Shown here: positions 43,255 to 51,614 of the stretch, piece by piece
Layout: the number at the start of each line of letters is the position of its first letter
Position numbering within the stretch: position 1 is the stretch's first letter
Origin: Pontibacter chinhatensis
Lineage (GTDB): Bacteria; Bacteroidota; Bacteroidia; Cytophagales; Hymenobacteraceae
NCBI RefSeq assembly: GCF_900113285.1
Contig: NZ_FOOT01000005.1
Location: 124,001 to 188,000 of the forward strand
Direction of reading: 5' to 3'
DNA length: 64,000 nucleotides
The notes under the pieces: model-generated
The model's input: the letters and a program-made list of their open reading frames with translations, nothing else
Told to the model about the DNA's origin: nothing
Database searches by the model: none
Position numbers and translations under genes: made by a program

Positions 43255-43288
43255 AAAGACCAGGTTTGCCGCCTGGTCTTTGTGTTTC
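43255..43288 (+). terminator. Terminator of the two-lipoprotein operon
   Basis: AAAGACCAGG(C)/GCCTGGTCTTT with a short loop, then TGTGTTT; it starts four bases after the stop. Confidence 0.78.
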
Positions 43289-43416
43289 CGGAAGTTTATT
43301 TAAAATTTTATGATGGGTTTGTAACTTTTAAGGGAATGCAATCGTAGTGGCACGATTTTTTAGCACCTTCTGTTGGAGTACTGAAGCAAATATCCAATTT
43401 TCAACCAACGAAGAAG

Positions 43417-43635
43417 ATGACCTACAACGATTTAAAAACGGAAGAACTGTTTGTAGAAGCAAGTGCCATCAAATTTTACATGCGCCACTCCGGTTGGGTA
43501 AATCCGGGTGAGATTATAGGAAGCCGCAGTACCGTTACAGCCCAGGAAACCCATTCCTCCAATTCACATCAAGATACTAACAGCAATCAACCGCACCGCC
43601 AGCGCAACTGGATTGAGTGGGTGAGGTCGCTGTAA
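43417..43635 (+). CDS. Small hypothetical protein
   Basis: A 72-residue, Asn/Ser/Gln/His-rich protein with no membrane segment; the N-terminal half (DLKTEELFVEASAIKFYMRH) may form a helix and the end (QRNWIEWVRSL) is tryptophan-rich. Support for it being real is the ATG behind an A-rich leader, the lack of overlap with other genes and an excellent terminator 25 bases behind. No homologue is recognised. Confidence 0.6.
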   Translation: MTYNDLKTEELFVEASAIKFYMRHSGWVNPGEIIGSRSTVTAQETHSSNSHQDTNSNQPHRQRNWIEWVRSL

Positions 43636-43659
43636 GATATAAGTCATTGCCAAAGGTAG

Positions 43660-43708
43660 CAGCCTCTGCTGTGCCGGTTTTCCGGTGTAGCAGAGGCTGT
43701 TTTATTTA
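43660..43708 (+). terminator. Terminator of the small hypothetical gene
   Basis: AGCCTCTGCT/AGCAGAGGCT, with an inner CCGG/CCGG hairpin, followed by GTTTTATTTAT. Confidence 0.85.
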
Positions 43709-43729
43709 TACTTTATACTTTCCGGCTTA

Positions 43730-44230
43730 TACTTTATGCTTTCATAGCCGCTGCTTCTTTCCACTTGAACCAAGCTATACTTCCAAACCACCGTTCATCC
43801 TCCATCCCCACTTGCCTAAAGTTGCATCTATACTTTAATGCCCTCCCAGGCCGGGAGGCCTCGTTTTCCCGCTCGGCGCTGGGAGCTTTTCCTGCCCTCG
43901 TGCCTCGGGCTGCCTGCGGCACCGGAAAAACTCGCATAGGCGCCTCCCAGAAAAACTGGGAATCATTTAGATTTCTACCTTATTTGTCATCTCGACCTTT
44001 GGGAGAGATCTAAATAGAATTCCGATAGATCTCTCGCGCTGCTCGAGATGACAGTGAATGTGGAATGTATAAATTCCCCTCTTGGGAGGGGCAGGGGTGG
44101 GTTTATACTTGTAGGGACAGGTCGCGACCTGTCCGCACGATAACAGCAGCTATGCAACTTATACTTAAGAAACAGTAATCACAGACTCCCAGCCTTAGAC
44201 AAGGAGGGGCCAGGGGTGGTTGGACCGGGT
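43730..44230 (+). repeat. Composite palindromic element, copy B
   Basis: Same module order as copy A: CATAGCCGCTGCTTC..AAGCTATAC; CCCTCCCAGGCCGGGAGG; a TGTCATCTCGACC..GGGAGAGATCT..AGATCTCTC..CGAGATGACA hairpin (43988-44053); CCCCTCTTGGGAGGGG with GTGGGTTTATAC; GGACAGGTCGCGACCTGTCC (44115-44134); and CCTTAGAC..AGGGGTGGTTGGAC. The last module is shortened and the ACAAGGCGCTC module is replaced. The stretch 44235-44351 holds two AAGTATA heptamers and a -7-like TACCTTCG before the peptidase gene. Confidence 0.82.
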
Positions 44231-44351
44231 ATGGCAGCATTTCTCTAAAGCTAAGGAAAGGCTAACTGTAGGCATATAAAGTATAAGCAGACTATGCTCA
44301 TCCCAAACTTGCCATAACCGCGCGCAACGCTTACCTTCGGTTTTTATACTT

Positions 44352-45269
44352 ATGAAGAAACTACTCACATTCGCTTTTATACTTGCTACTCCTGTTTTGG
44401 GGCTGGCGCAGAAAAGTAAACCCGATGCCGCCACGTTGCTGCGGGATGTAAAGGTGCTGGCCGCCGACTCCATGCAGGGGCGCTTAAGCGGCACCGAAGG
44501 AAACCTCATGGCGCAGGAATACCTCCTGAAGCGTTTTCAGGACCTAGGACTGAAGCCGTTTGGCGATACTTACAAGCAGCATTTCCGAATAGACTCCAGA
44601 AGGGCGCAGGTGGAGCAGGCTACTAACCTGATTGGCTACATTCCCGGAAAGTCAGATAAAGTGATTGTGGTAACCGCTCATTACGACCATGTGGGGCAGC
44701 GCAACGGGGATATCTACAACGGGGCTGACGACAATGCCTCCGGGGTAGGTGCCTTGCTGGCCGCAGCGGCGCATTTCACGAAGCATCCTCCCAAGCACAC
44801 CATCATCTTTGCCGCCCTGGATGGCGAGGAATTGGGTCTGCAAGGCGCCAAAGCCTTTCTGGACAACCCACCGGTGCCTCTGGCCAATATCCTGCTCAAC
44901 GTGAACATGGACATGCTCAGCATTAACAACAAAGGCGAACTATATGCCAGCGGCGCTTACCATTACCCGCAGCTGAAGCCATACTTGCAGAAAGTGAAGC
45001 CCCGCAAGCACGCACGCCTGCTTTTAGGCCACGACAACCCTGCACAGGGCCGCGACGACTGGACCGGCCAGTCGGACCATTTCCGGTTTCATGAGCGGGG
45101 CATCCCCTACGTATACTTTGGGGTAGAGGACCACCCGCACTACCACAAGCCTTCCGACGATTACGAGAACATCAACCCAAACTTTTACCCGGATGCAGCG
45201 GCCCTGGTGATAGACTTTCTGGAGCTGATGGATAATCACTTGCACCGGCTGCCGGCGCGTGCGCAATAG
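44352..45269 (+). CDS. M28-family zinc aminopeptidase/exopeptidase
   Basis: A 305-residue precursor with a signal peptide (MKKLLTFAFILATPVLGLAQ). M28 motifs are complete: VTAHYDHVG (zinc His), NGADDNASG (bridging Asp), DGEELGLQG (catalytic and zinc Glu), NVNMDML (Asp) and a late zinc His in DHPHYHKPSDD. It removes N-terminal residues from peptides in the periplasm or outside. Monocistronic as far as spacing shows. Its start follows a TATACTT heptamer directly. Confidence 0.93.
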   Translation: MKKLLTFAFILATPVLGLAQKSKPDAATLLRDVKVLAADSMQGRLSGTEGNLMAQEYLLKRFQDLGLKPFGDTYKQHFRIDSRRAQVEQATNLIGYIPGKSDKVIVVTAHYDHVGQRNGDIYNGADDNASGVGALLAAAAHFTKHPPKHTIIFAALDGEELGLQGAKAFLDNPPVPLANILLNVNMDMLSINNKGELYASGAYHYPQLKPYLQKVKPRKHARLLLGHDNPAQGRDDWTGQSDHFRFHERGIPYVYFGVEDHPHYHKPSDDYENINPNFYPDAAALVIDFLELMDNHLHRLPARAQ

Positions 45270-45471
45270 TTAGCCAGGTAGGCGCCCAGGTACCATCCGG
45301 GATGGGGTGCTCCGTTTATCAATATTTTATACTTTAATTATTCTGATATTTCCATATATTTATCAGGAAACTGCCATCCTTCTGCCCGATAAAACGTAGA
45401 GAAGAGGACAATTAAGGCACCTGAAGGGATTGCCTGCCTACTCAAAAAAGATGTTTAACCTGTCTGATGAT

Positions 45472-46236
45472 ATGAACAGGAAGCGATACTATCTGCTTAC
45501 ACTTTTACTTCTTCTCTTACTAAACCCCTGGGATGCACTGGCGCAGCAATACCGCTATAAGCGCGGAAGCAAGGAAACCAATGTGCTGGAGCGGGGTTGG
45601 GTAATTCTGCTCGGAGGCGGGGTAACGGCCGTGCGCAGCGACATTTGCGGCAGCTGGGACTGCAACGACTTTGGCCCGAATGTAAGCGTGGGGGGGCTGT
45701 ATAAGTTTTCGCCATACTTCGGGGTGAGCGGTACGATAGACTATGTAAAGCTTGGGGCAGTGGAGAAAAATACAGATGCACCGCTCAATATTGCCTTCGA
45801 GTCGGAGGTGATAGAGGTGGCGGCGTCTGCGGTGGTTAACCTGCTCGACAGTTATGCGGGCTCCGGTAATTACCGGGCTAAGCGTAAGCGCTTTATGGTG
45901 CCCTACATACGGGTAGGCTTGGGCGGTTTATACTATAACGCCACTTCCTTCCCCGCCGACCGCAAGCTCAACGACTCGCAGGTGACCTATGATCCGCAGC
46001 AGAAGTACCCGGCTTTTGCGGCAGTTGTGCCGGTGGGCGGGGGTATCCGGTTCTACATCAACGACGAGTTTAGCCTGGCTGGCGAGCTGGGGTACCGCAT
46101 CACCAGCACCGATTTGCTCGATAACATTCCTGCCACCCTTACCAACGGCTCCCGCAAGGATGAGTATGGTGTGCTGGCCATCAAGCTGCAGTATACCCCG
46201 GTTTTTAAAAACAAGATCTTCTCCAAGAAACCCTAG
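45472..46236 (+). CDS. Outer-membrane barrel-like protein, unknown
   Basis: From the ATG at 45472 a signal peptide (RYYLLTLLLLLLLNPWDALAQ) leads into a 230-residue beta-rich domain with Gly/aromatic alternation: WVILLGGGVTAVRSD, VSVGGLYKFSPYFGVSGTID, GLGGLYYNATSF, AVVPVGGGIRFYIND, FSLAGELGYRIT. A CGSWDCND segment has two Cys that could pair. Earlier in-frame starts (45451 ATG, 45430 TTG) would lengthen the signal region. Best taken as an outer-membrane barrel of unknown role. Confidence 0.8.
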   Translation: MNRKRYYLLTLLLLLLLNPWDALAQQYRYKRGSKETNVLERGWVILLGGGVTAVRSDICGSWDCNDFGPNVSVGGLYKFSPYFGVSGTIDYVKLGAVEKNTDAPLNIAFESEVIEVAASAVVNLLDSYAGSGNYRAKRKRFMVPYIRVGLGGLYYNATSFPADRKLNDSQVTYDPQQKYPAFAAVVPVGGGIRFYINDEFSLAGELGYRITSTDLLDNIPATLTNGSRKDEYGVLAIKLQYTPVFKNKIFSKKP

Positions 46237-46278
46237 CCAGTTTATACTTAACCCCGCTAATTCTACCGACGTAGAGGT

Positions 46279-46315
46279 AAGGGCAGGTGCACAAAGGCAC
46301 CTGCCCTTATTTTAT
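46279..46315 (+). terminator. Terminator of the barrel-like gene
   Basis: AAGGGCAGGTGC/GCACCTGCCCTT, 12-bp stem with a 6-base loop, followed by ATTTTAT. Confidence 0.88.
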
Positions 46316-46327
46316 ACTTCTACCGCT

Positions 46328-47350
46328 ATGAAAACAAAAGACGGAAATAACCTCTTCTGGCTGGCCGCGGGCGTCAGTGCGCTGGCTGTGGGACGCGCCG
46401 TAATCCGGAGCCTTACCGCCTATGACTTTAACGGCAAGACTGTGCTGATAACGGGCGGCAGCCGTGGGCTTGGGCTGGTGATGGCGCGGCAACTGGCAAA
46501 GGAAGGAGCCAGGCTGGTGCTCTGCGCCCGCGACGAAACCGAGCTGGAAAATGCACGCATGGAGCTGGCCGGGAACGGTGCCGAGGTGCTGGTGCAGAAA
46601 TGCGACGTAACCGACGAGCAGCAGGTAAACGACATGATTACCAATGTGCAGAACGAGTTCAGCCCGATTGACGTGCTGATCAACAATGCCGGTATCATCC
46701 ATGCCGGTCCGGTGGCAGAGATGACGGTGCAGGAATTTGAGGAGGCCATCAACATACATTATTGGGGACCGATTTACACGACCCTGGCTGTGCTGCCCGC
46801 CATGAAGGCCCGGGGCGGCGGCCGCATCCTCAACATCGCCTCCATTGGCGGCAGGATAAGTGTGCCGCACCTGGTGCCCTACAGCGCCAGCAAGTTTGCC
46901 CTGGTAGGTTTGTCGGAGGGGCTGCGGGCCGAGCTGAAAAAGTATAACATCCTGGTTACCACCGCTACCCCGGGGCTGATGCAAACAGGCAGCCCACGCC
47001 ATGCCTATATCAAAGGGCACCACAAGGAGGAGTATACGCTGTTCAAGATCATGGACTCGAGCCCGATTACCTCTATTTCCGCAGAGCAATCTGCCCGCCA
47101 GATGCTGAACGCCCTGCGCCACGGAGATGCTACCGTGACTACTACTGCCTTTGCTACAATCGGTGAGTTGCTGCACAGGCTCTCGCCGGGCCTCACCACG
47201 GATATACTGGCGCTGGTAAATGCCATACTTCCCGGTGAGGGAGGCATTGGGAAAAACAGGGCCAGGGGCTACGAGAGCGAAACGCCGCTGTCGGAGTCGT
47301 GGCTGACGGAGCGCACGCAGAAGGCTGAGACTAAAAACAACGAAGTATAG
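46328..47350 (+). CDS. SDR-family oxidoreductase with N-terminal membrane anchor
   Basis: A 340-residue SDR. A hydrophobic stretch (NLFWLAAGVSALAVGRAVI) precedes the Rossmann fold; cofactor motif TGGSRGLG, an Arg in CARDE favouring NADP(H), NNAG, Ser in NIASIGGR and Tyr/Lys in YSASK are all present. The C-terminal 80 residues are longer than in classical SDRs. Such membrane-linked SDRs often act on lipids or sterol-like compounds (family knowledge; substrate not seen). The stop codon (GTA TAG) is part of an AAGTATA heptamer. Confidence 0.9.
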   Translation: MKTKDGNNLFWLAAGVSALAVGRAVIRSLTAYDFNGKTVLITGGSRGLGLVMARQLAKEGARLVLCARDETELENARMELAGNGAEVLVQKCDVTDEQQVNDMITNVQNEFSPIDVLINNAGIIHAGPVAEMTVQEFEEAINIHYWGPIYTTLAVLPAMKARGGGRILNIASIGGRISVPHLVPYSASKFALVGLSEGLRAELKKYNILVTTATPGLMQTGSPRHAYIKGHHKEEYTLFKIMDSSPITSISAEQSARQMLNALRHGDATVTTTAFATIGELLHRLSPGLTTDILALVNAILPGEGGIGKNRARGYESETPLSESWLTERTQKAETKNNEV

Positions 47351-47424
47351 TTTATACTTACACAAAGTATAACTGGCCTATAGGTCAGATTTGCTAATTT
47401 TATACTTGCCAAACATTCACCCTT

Positions 47425-47943
47425 ATGGATATCAAGAGCAGAGAAAAGGCCTATGATGGCTACTTTAAGATTTATAAACTAACCGTAGAGCAGCAGGGGC
47501 ACACCTTCACCCGCGAGCAGTTTGACCGTGGCGATGCCGTGGCCGCCTTGGTGTTTGATACCGAGAAGCAGCAGTACATCCTGACCAGACAATTCCGGGT
47601 GGGTTCGGAGTCGGAGCTGGTGGAGGTAGTGGCTGGCATGGTAGACAAAGGCGAGCAGCCCGAGGAAAGTATAACCCGCGAAATTGAGGAGGAAACCGGC
47701 TACCACGTCGATAGGCTGCAGCACCTGTACACGTTCTATTCCTCGCCGGGCGGCACTACCGAGCGGGTGATGCTATACTATGCCGAGGTGACGAAGCAGA
47801 ACGGCGCAGGCGGCGGCAACGCCCATGAGCACGAATTCATCGAAATCCTGCACCTGACGCCGGAAGAGCTGGACGCTCTCGAGACACCGGATGCTAAAAC
47901 CATCATCGCGCAGCAGTGGGCCAAGCTGAGCAGGAGGGGGTAA
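47425..47943 (+). CDS. Nudix hydrolase (ADP-ribose/GDP-mannose pyrophosphatase-like)
   Basis: A 172-residue hydrolase with a perfect Nudix box: G-x5-E-x7-REIEEETGY (start GMVDKGE). The preceding VAALVFDTEKQQYILTRQFR and following YSSPGGTTERVMLYYAEV are typical of the ADP-ribose/nucleotide-sugar pyrophosphatases (NudF/NudK-like). It hydrolyses a nucleoside diphosphate linked to a sugar moiety with Mg2+. The exact substrate is open. Monocistronic. Confidence 0.93.
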   Translation: MDIKSREKAYDGYFKIYKLTVEQQGHTFTREQFDRGDAVAALVFDTEKQQYILTRQFRVGSESELVEVVAGMVDKGEQPEESITREIEEETGYHVDRLQHLYTFYSSPGGTTERVMLYYAEVTKQNGAGGGNAHEHEFIEILHLTPEELDALETPDAKTIIAQQWAKLSRRG

Positions 47944-48000
47944 GAAGACTGCGAAGTTCCTTCAGCGCGCAAGAGTAAGTATAAAACTTAAGTTCCGATA

Positions 48001-48045
48001 AACCCACCCCATGAGCTCTCGAGCGTAGCTCTAAGGGGGTGGGTT
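48001..48045. repeat. Inverted repeat with composite-element sequence
   Basis: AACCCACCCC ... GGGGTGGGTTT flanks GAGCTCTCGAGCGTAGCTCT. The arm and the CGAGCGTAGCTCT core also occur in the last module of composite copies A and C, so this looks like a fragment or a related short unit. Confidence 0.65.
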
Positions 48046-48157
48046 TACACCTTCACATCAAATTAGTAATCGTAACTTGAGTGTTATAGTATACTTGAGT
48101 GATAAAGTATAAATGCGGTACTGGCAAGGTCCCAAAAACCGGCACGGCCAAAATGCT

Positions 48158-48165
48158 TACCTTTG
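48158..48165 (+). promoter_or_regulatory. -7 box directly before the second response regulator
   Basis: TACCTTTG, full consensus, ends only five bases before the ATG at 48171. If used, transcription would start at or within a few bases of the start codon, giving a leaderless or nearly leaderless message. Confidence 0.5.
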
Positions 48166-48170
48166 CCCCC

Positions 48171-48857
48171 ATGAGGATACTGATAGTAGAAGACGACCCT
48201 ACCCTGAACAGCAACATCATCAAAGCCCTGAAGCATGAAGGATTTCAGGCAGAAGGCGTTTTTGACGGTTTGCTGGCAGAGAAACTGCTGCGCAGAGAGG
48301 CGTACGACTGCATTGTGATGGACATTAACCTGCCTGGCAAGACAGGCTACGATCTGTGCAAGGACTACAGAATCCTCAACACCACCACCCCGGTACTGAT
48401 GCTAACGGCTTTCTCCGAGCTGGAAGACAAGGTAAAGGGGTTTGAGTGCGGCGCGGACGACTACCTGACCAAGCCCTTTTTTATGCGGGAGCTGGTGATG
48501 CGCGTCAAGGCCCTGCTGAAGCGGGCAAACCAGCAGCAGACAGCTTCTGGCGTAAACGACATAATCGTTGCCGGTGATATCAGCATCCATACCGCACAGA
48601 AAAAGGTGACGAGGCAGGGCAAGGAGATAGCCCTGACGCCGCGGGAGTACCAGATTCTAAAAAGGCTTTGCGAGCATGCCGGGGAAGTCGTTTCTAAAAA
48701 AGACCTTATCAGCGAGATTTGGGGAAGCGCCCTGGATGTGAACACGAACACGGTGGAGGTGTACGTAAACTTTCTGCGCAACAAGGTGGACAAGCCCTTT
48801 GGAAAGGAAAGCATCAAGACAAAAGTAGGGTTCGGGTACTTTATTGCGTTTGAATGA
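48171..48857 (+). CDS. OmpR-family response regulator (second two-component system)
   Basis: A 228-residue regulator: receiver with MRILIVEDDP at the start, phospho-Asp in YDCIVMDINLPG (near 51) and Lys in TKPFFM; winged-helix effector with TPREYQILKRLCEH and VEVYVNFLRNKVD. The ATG at 48171 is chosen because it opens on beta1; a GTG 72 bases earlier is in frame but not conserved. Stop and kinase start overlap (ATGA). Expected targets are the direct repeats at 50211-50253 before the efflux operon (inference). Confidence 0.95.
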   Translation: MRILIVEDDPTLNSNIIKALKHEGFQAEGVFDGLLAEKLLRREAYDCIVMDINLPGKTGYDLCKDYRILNTTTPVLMLTAFSELEDKVKGFECGADDYLTKPFFMRELVMRVKALLKRANQQQTASGVNDIIVAGDISIHTAQKKVTRQGKEIALTPREYQILKRLCEHAGEVVSKKDLISEIWGSALDVNTNTVEVYVNFLRNKVDKPFGKESIKTKVGFGYFIAFE

Positions 48858-50221
48858 AGCTACAGAACAGAATACTTTTATACTTCTCTAGCACTGTCAT
48901 CACCCTGACAGCCATTTCGCTTACCGTTATTTACTTGCTTTTCGCAGAGCACCGGGAGCAGGAGTTCCGGCAAAGGCAGCGGGAGAAAATCAAGCTGACG
49001 ATTGAGCTGCTGGCCAAGTATAAGGAGATGAGCGAGAACCTCACCGAGATGATGGACCGGCTCACCATCCACGACTTCTACGACGAGAAGGTGCTGATTT
49101 TTGACCGGCACAAGGACCTGATTTATGAAAGCGTGGACGACCTGCCCATCGCCAACAGAAACGCTATACTTACCCAACTGTCTCCTGCCATGCGGGAGCT
49201 GGAACTAAAGGAAAACGGCTACGAGATTATTGGTGTCTACGAGGAAAGGGCGAACACCCACTTCTATGCCATCAGCAAGGCGTACGACAAGTTTGGTTAT
49301 ACCAAGCTCACCTTCCTGCGCAATACCCTGATTTTTATCTTTATCTCCATCTCTGCCCTGGTGGTGTTTATCTCGCTGTTCCTATCCAAGCGTATTTCGG
49401 AGCCTATCATCAGGCTTGCGCAGAAGCTGGGCCGTTTTAAGGTGGGCGATAACCCTGACTACACCGCGCTGCACACCAACACCTACGAGCTCAATTACCT
49501 GAACGAGAAGTTCCACCAGCTGCTGAAGCGCACCAACGAGTCGTTTGATTTCCAGAAACATACCATCCACCACATCTCCCACGAGCTAAAGACACCCATT
49601 GCAATTCTGGTATCTGAGCTGGAGCGGATTGGGCAAAACCAGCTCCCCGGCGACCTGAACCGGCAACTGGAGGAGCAAATCACAAACGGCAAATCGCTGG
49701 GCGACATCATCAACACGTTGCTCGAAATCTCCAAGCTGGAGGCTGGGCAGGAGGTTTTTACGCAGGCCGTCCGGGTAGATGAGCTGATTTTTGATTTAGT
49801 GGAAGGCTTCAACCTCATTCACCCCACCTTTACCTTTGAGCTCAACTTTTTCCCGGAGAACATTGATGAGACCAGGCTGGAGATAAGAGCGAACAGGATG
49901 CTCCTGCGGCAAGCATTTCAGAATATTCTGGCCAACTGCATTAGCTATGCGGATAACGGCTCGGCAAAAATCAGCATCGACTGCTCCAGCCCCAGTCAGC
50001 TAAAGGTGCAGTTTAGCAACTCAGGCAAGGCCGTGAGCCAGGAGGAGCAAAAGTACCTGTTCAATCATTTCTTCCGGGGGGAGAACAGCCGCGGCAAGGG
50101 CGGTTTTGGACTGGGCCTGGTGCTGGTCAAGAGAATCATCAACCTCCACCACGGCACCATCGAGTACGCGCACGCCGACAACCAATTCAATGTGTTTGAA
50201 CTGACCTTCCCCTTAAGGTAA
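48854..50221 (+). CDS. Membrane sensor histidine kinase (second two-component system)
   Basis: A 455-residue kinase: TM1 near 8-28, periplasmic region of about 125 residues, TM2 near 155-177, a HAMP-like linker, HisKA with TIHHISHELKTPIAIL (phospho-His) and HATPase with NILANCISYADNG and GGFGLGLVLVKRI. It overlaps the regulator gene by four bases. The sensor region has several His (TIHDFYDEK, NTHFYAI) but no clear metal-binding signature. Followed directly by an RND efflux operon, so a metal or toxic-compound stimulus is likely (inference). Confidence 0.95.
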   Translation: MKLQNRILLYFSSTVITLTAISLTVIYLLFAEHREQEFRQRQREKIKLTIELLAKYKEMSENLTEMMDRLTIHDFYDEKVLIFDRHKDLIYESVDDLPIANRNAILTQLSPAMRELELKENGYEIIGVYEERANTHFYAISKAYDKFGYTKLTFLRNTLIFIFISISALVVFISLFLSKRISEPIIRLAQKLGRFKVGDNPDYTALHTNTYELNYLNEKFHQLLKRTNESFDFQKHTIHHISHELKTPIAILVSELERIGQNQLPGDLNRQLEEQITNGKSLGDIINTLLEISKLEAGQEVFTQAVRVDELIFDLVEGFNLIHPTFTFELNFFPENIDETRLEIRANRMLLRQAFQNILANCISYADNGSAKISIDCSSPSQLKVQFSNSGKAVSQEEQKYLFNHFFRGENSRGKGGFGLGLVLVKRIINLHHGTIEYAHADNQFNVFELTFPLR

Positions 50222-50268
50222 TTTTTATCCGCCTTAAGGCTTTTTTAATCTCGCTGCCCGGACCTTTG
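50211..50268 (+). promoter_or_regulatory. Direct-repeat operator and -7-like box of the efflux operon
   Basis: Two units with a 21-bp period: CCTTAAGGTAATTTTTATCC (50211) and CCTTAAGGCTTTTTTAATC (50232). The first overlaps the kinase stop. Ten bases after the second TTAATC comes GACCTTTG (50261-50268), one base off TAnnTTTG. The layout (repeats ending in TTAATC, 9-10 bases, -7 box) is the same as at 6817-6874. Confidence 0.65.
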
Positions 50269-50294
50269 CCTGCAGTTAAAAGCAGCGAGGTAAA

Positions 50295-51602
50295 ATGGAT
50301 ATCATTAAGTTCGGCACGTTATACTTTCTTCTTCTCTTACTTTCTTTCCCGGCCAGGGCACAGGATACGCTACGGCTCAGCCGTGAGCAGAGCGAGACCC
50401 GCTTTCTAAAAGAAAACTTACTCTTGATGGCCGAGAGCTTGCAGATTTCGCAAGCAGAGGCCGTGCTGTTGCAGGCAAAGCTGTGGCCCAACCCCAGCCT
50501 CTCCGTGGATGAGGTTAACCTGTGGGCAACCGACAGGCAGTTGCGTGTTTTCGGGGAGGAGCTGCAAGGGTTTAACGGGGGCAGCTTCGGCAGAAACCAG
50601 CAAATCAGCCTCAGCATTGAGCAGCTGGTGCTCACGGCGGGCAAGCGCAAAAAGCTGATGGCCCTGGAGCAGGTAAGCGTGGATAAATCACGCCAGTATT
50701 TCGAGGACCTGCTGCGCCACCTGAAAATGGAATTTCGTGGCCAGCTGACCAACCTGCAGTACCTGCAGGGCGTCCGGGATACGTATCATGGGCAGCTCAA
50801 ATCTGTACAGCAGCTCACTCAGGCCTACAAACGGCAGGTAGCGCAGGGTAGCATCCCCCGGGGAGAGTACATCCGCCTGAAGGCGCTGGAGCTCGAGCTC
50901 GCCAAAAACATCAGTGCGCTGAACGAAGACCTGAACGAGGCGCAAAAGGAGCTGAAGCTGCTCATGCGACTGCCCGCCCATACGCACCTGGAGCTTACCG
51001 ACGACGGGTATACCCGGGATACCCAGCAGCTGCAGGCGCTGGCACTCGAGCACCTGGTGTCGCAGGCCAAAGAGGCCAGGCCGGATTACAAACTGGCTGA
51101 GTTGGAGCAGACCTACTTCGACAAGCTTTATACTTACGAGCGCGCCCAGCGGGTGCCTGACCTGACGCTGAGCGGCGGCTACGACAGGGGCGGCAACTTC
51201 ATGTATAACTTTGTTGGCTTCGGCGTGGCCATGGACCTGCCGTTCTTTAACCGCAACCAGGGCAATATCAAGGCTGCCAAAATCGGCAGAGAACAAGCGA
51301 AGTTACTCTTCCAGCACAAAGACCAAAGTATAGAAAGCGAAACGGTATTGGCCTACCAGAACCTGCGCAACGCCTTGCACTTCTACAGCCAGATTGAGCC
51401 GGATTATGAGCGCTCGCTCGATGAGTTGCTCAGCAGCTATACCCGCAACCTGACGGGCAGAAACATCAGCCTGCTCGAGTACCTCGACTTCATGGAGGCT
51501 TACCTGGAAAACAAGAAAATCATACTGGAGGCGGGCAAGGAGCTCAACGACAAAGCCGAGGAGCTGAACTTCGCTATAGGCCAGGATATCATCAATTACT
51601 AA
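50295..51602 (+). CDS. TolC/CusC-family outer-membrane efflux protein
   Basis: A 435-residue precursor with signal peptide (LYFLLLLLSFPARAQ) and the TolC fold: two structural repeats of long coiled helices and short strands (LWPNPSLSVDEVNLW near residue 60; LTLSGGYDRGGNFMYNFVGF near 285; FNRNQGNIKAAKI). It forms the outer-membrane duct of the tripartite pump. First gene of the operon: 12 bases to the adaptor gene. The operator at 50211 lies upstream. Confidence 0.92.
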   Translation: MDIIKFGTLYFLLLLLSFPARAQDTLRLSREQSETRFLKENLLLMAESLQISQAEAVLLQAKLWPNPSLSVDEVNLWATDRQLRVFGEELQGFNGGSFGRNQQISLSIEQLVLTAGKRKKLMALEQVSVDKSRQYFEDLLRHLKMEFRGQLTNLQYLQGVRDTYHGQLKSVQQLTQAYKRQVAQGSIPRGEYIRLKALELELAKNISALNEDLNEAQKELKLLMRLPAHTHLELTDDGYTRDTQQLQALALEHLVSQAKEARPDYKLAELEQTYFDKLYTYERAQRVPDLTLSGGYDRGGNFMYNFVGFGVAMDLPFFNRNQGNIKAAKIGREQAKLLFQHKDQSIESETVLAYQNLRNALHFYSQIEPDYERSLDELLSSYTRNLTGRNISLLEYLDFMEAYLENKKIILEAGKELNDKAEELNFAIGQDIINY

Positions 51603-51614
51603 CGGATAAGAAAG

